Assembly (NCBI GenBank): GCA_002863125.1
Contig: PKEB01000028.1
Span: forward strand, 1-64,000
Length of the DNA: 64,000 bases
From: Flavobacteriales bacterium
GTDB taxonomy: Bacteria > Bacteroidota > Bacteroidia > Flavobacteriales_D > Sanyastnellaceae
Reading direction: 5' to 3'
The position numbers and the translations under genes were made by a program. Below, piece by piece: positions 62,922-64,000 of this stretch; the first letter of the stretch is position 1, and every line of letters starts with the position of its first letter. The notes beneath the pieces were generated by a model. The model searched no databases, had not been told where the DNA came from, and saw only the letters and a program-made list of their open reading frames with translations.

Positions 62922-62925
62922 GTGG

Positions 62926-63090
62926 TCAACGCCCGAACCAGCGCACCAACATCACTATTAGGCACACGAGAAACATCAAGAAACTGATCTTGTTGACCCC
63001 GTGCATCATGCGCAGGCTGATGCCTGCTTCTTCGTCGCGGTGAAACAAGTTGGCCGGGTTCAAGTAGTAGAGGATTTTCTTGAAAAACAT
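62926..63090 (-). CDS. DUF6728 small membrane protein
   Basis: A 54-residue protein ending 4 bases from lptD (convergent). N-terminal FKKILYYLNPANLFHRDEE is followed by the family core RMMHGVNKISFLMF and a single hydrophobic span. The family is found in Bacteroidota and is of unknown function. It begins 3 bases after the ridA stop, so the two form one transcript. Confidence 0.8.
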   Translation of the reverse strand: MFFKKILYYLNPANLFHRDEEAGISLRMMHGVNKISFLMFLVCLIVMLVRWFGR

Positions 63091-63093
63091 GGT

Positions 63094-63477
63094 TCAGCGG
63101 TTTCGGTGGGCAATAACAGAAATTTCGACGCGCGCGCCCTTGGGCAGTCCGGCGACAAACACCGCTTCACGCGCTGGGAATGGCTCGGGGACGGTGGTGC
63201 GGTAGGTGGCGTCCATGCCGGCATAATCGCCGGAATCGATGAGGAAAACAGTGGCCTTCACCACGTGCTCCAAACCCAATCCCGCTGCCTCGAGTACACG
63301 CGTCACATTGCGCAGGCTCTGCGCCGTCGCGGCTTCGATGGTTTCAGCCACCAACTCCCCGTTCTCCGGGTTCAGGGGGATTTGGCCGCTGACAAACACT
63401 AAGTCGCCTGCTTCGACGGCTTGGCTGTATGCGGCAACCGGAGCGGCTGCGCTGGAGGATGAAATCGGATTGGACAT
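63094..63477 (-). CDS. ridA: RidA family reactive intermediate deaminase
   Basis: Hydrolyses reactive enamines/imines released by PLP enzymes, protecting other enzymes. The 127-residue trimer-forming protein has SQAVEAGDLVFVSGQIPLNP, LRNVTRVLEAAGLGLEHVVKATVFL, and the C-terminal FPAREAVFVAGLPKGARVEI with the conserved Arg. A -7 box lies 4 nt before the ATG. Confidence 0.95.
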   Translation of the reverse strand: MSNPISSSSAAAPVAAYSQAVEAGDLVFVSGQIPLNPENGELVAETIEAATAQSLRNVTRVLEAAGLGLEHVVKATVFLIDSGDYAGMDATYRTTVPEPFPAREAVFVAGLPKGARVEISVIAHRNR

Positions 63478-63481
63478 GGTG

Positions 63482-63489
63482 CGAAACTA
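63482..63489 (-). promoter_or_regulatory. -7-like box TAGTTTCG, 4 nt before the ridA start
   Basis: On the minus strand TAGTTTCG, then CACC, then the ATG at 63477. The eighth box with the same spacing. Confidence 0.5.
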
Positions 63490-63527
63490 CGGAGGGATTT
63501 CCCACCTTTGCATGCGAAAGTTCCCAG

Positions 63528-64000
63528 ATGCGCATCCTACTGGTAGACAATTACGATTCCTTTACATGGAACATCGAACACATCCTCGTCAGTGCGGGTG
63601 CACGGGTGGATGTGGTGCGCAATGACGCGATCAACCCACACGCGATCGTCCAATTCGATGGCATGGTCTTGTCGCCGGGCCCAGGCGTCCCCGATGAGGC
63701 CGTCCAATTGATGCGCATCATCCCCATCGCCTCGGCGCACAGCGTGCCGACGCTGGGGGTGTGCCTCGGGATGCAAGCCATTGCCGAGCATTTTGGCGGG
63801 ACGTTGCGCAACCTCGATGAGGTGCTGCACGGTCAGGCGTCACACCTCACGGAATTGGTGGCGGAAGGCGTGCTGGCGGGGTTGCAGCCGCCGGTCCAAA
63901 TCGGGCATTACCACAGCTGGGTGGTCGATGAAGCGGAGCTGCCGGCCAACTTGGAGATCACAGCGCGGAATGCGGCGGGCCTGCCGATGGCGATGCGCCA
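63528..64000 (+). CDS. trpG: anthranilate/aminodeoxychorismate synthase glutaminase subunit, N-terminal part
   Basis: Class I glutamine amidotransferase that supplies ammonia for anthranilate (TrpG) or 4-amino-4-deoxychorismate (PabA). The N-terminal 157 residues are in the window: ILLVDNYDSFTWNIEHIL, VLSPGPGVPDEA, and the catalytic-Cys context GVCLGMQAIAEHFGG; YHSW also fits. The family cannot be split into TrpG and PabA from this part. The gene is cut by the right edge. CACCTTTG at 63503-63510 could be its -7 box, 17 nt before the ATG. Confidence 0.9.
   Translation, partial: MRILLVDNYDSFTWNIEHILVSAGARVDVVRNDAINPHAIVQFDGMVLSPGPGVPDEAVQLMRIIPIASAHSVPTLGVCLGMQAIAEHFGGTLRNLDEVLHGQASHLTELVAEGVLAGLQPPVQIGHYHSWVVDEAELPANLEITARNAAGLPMAMR

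Noticed and set aside
1-64000. tRNA, rRNA, CRISPR, insertion sequence, prophage or riboswitch
   Set aside because: Gaps between genes are all short (under about 170 bases). None showed a cloverleaf, phased repeats, transposase genes with terminal repeats, or a known aptamer pattern by eye; a covariance-model scan was not possible.

Overview
The window looks like core chromosome of a Bacteroidota bacterium, most likely a marine-type Flavobacteriales. The evidence is a SusC-like TonB receptor with a carboxypeptidase-regulatory N-terminal domain, a secreted protein ending in a type IX secretion (T9SS) type A domain, a fused E1 alpha/beta 2-oxo acid dehydrogenase, Bacteroidota-restricted families (DUF3822, DUF6728, Lacal_2735, a putative Bacteroidota-type LptD), the rsfS-ftsH-DUF2007-cdsA-psd gene order, and promoters of the Bacteroidota TAnnTTTG type. 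Most of the DNA is fairly GC-rich (hand-counted 60-base lines are mostly 52-65 %), with two clearly AT-richer patches. I see no rRNA, tRNA, CRISPR array, insertion sequence or prophage, and no gene-free stretch longer than 300 bases.

Layout. 1-5.6 kb: the start of lpdA (E3) leaving on the left edge, then adk, obgE, psuG, the E1 fusion and an S4 RNA-binding protein. 5.7-12 kb: envelope and secretion genes (TonB receptor, a large modular secreted protein with a hydrolase-like head, a DUF1573 protein). 12-17 kb: valS, a small Lacal_2735 protein, an SDR, a flavin reductase and an alpha/beta hydrolase. 17.3-20.7 kb: a translationally coupled light-repair cassette (DUF2256, iron-sulfur photolyase, CRY-DASH, unknown protein). 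20.7-23.7 kb: ppk1-ppx polyphosphate genes. 23.7-33.5 kb: TlpA-like lipoprotein, two FtsX-type permeases, aconitase, PdeM-like phosphoesterase, lipoprotein, NamZ-like muramidase. 33.5-38 kb: CBS/cysteine-synthase-like enzyme, ornithine aminotransferase, ndk, a RecD-like helicase. 38-42 kb: overlapping membrane protein-DUF3822-rsmD-coaD-thioredoxin-like run. 42-48.6 kb: NUDIX, pyrE, SRPBCC, birA, then rsfS-ftsH-DUF2007-cdsA-psd. 48.6-52.3 kb: T9SS substrate, cinA, rpmB. 52.3-60.5 kb: a long leftward run (SPFH protein, and amidase-MlaD-FeS-FeS-fabG-VWA). 60.5-64 kb: lptD, DUF6728, ridA and the start of a trpG/pabA-type amidotransferase.

Working together: adk/ndk/pyrE serve nucleotide metabolism; E1, E3 and aconitase serve central carbon metabolism; lptD, MlaD, amidase, NamZ, psd and cdsA build or remodel the envelope; the photolyase cassette repairs UV damage with a flavin reductase nearby.

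The most interesting signal is not a gene but start-site architecture. At eight loci a -7-like box TAnnTTCG lies exactly 4 nt before the chosen start codon, so transcription probably begins at or next to the start codon (leaderless or nearly leaderless mRNA). At two divergent pairs (nudix/pyrE and amidase/lptD) the two ATGs overlap inside one CATG, and each gene's promoter lies inside the other gene's first codons. Also notable are two AT-rich segments that begin or end inside genes, and a secreted hydrolase-like protein without the expected nucleophile serine. I did not find a clearly new multi-gene defence or metabolic system.
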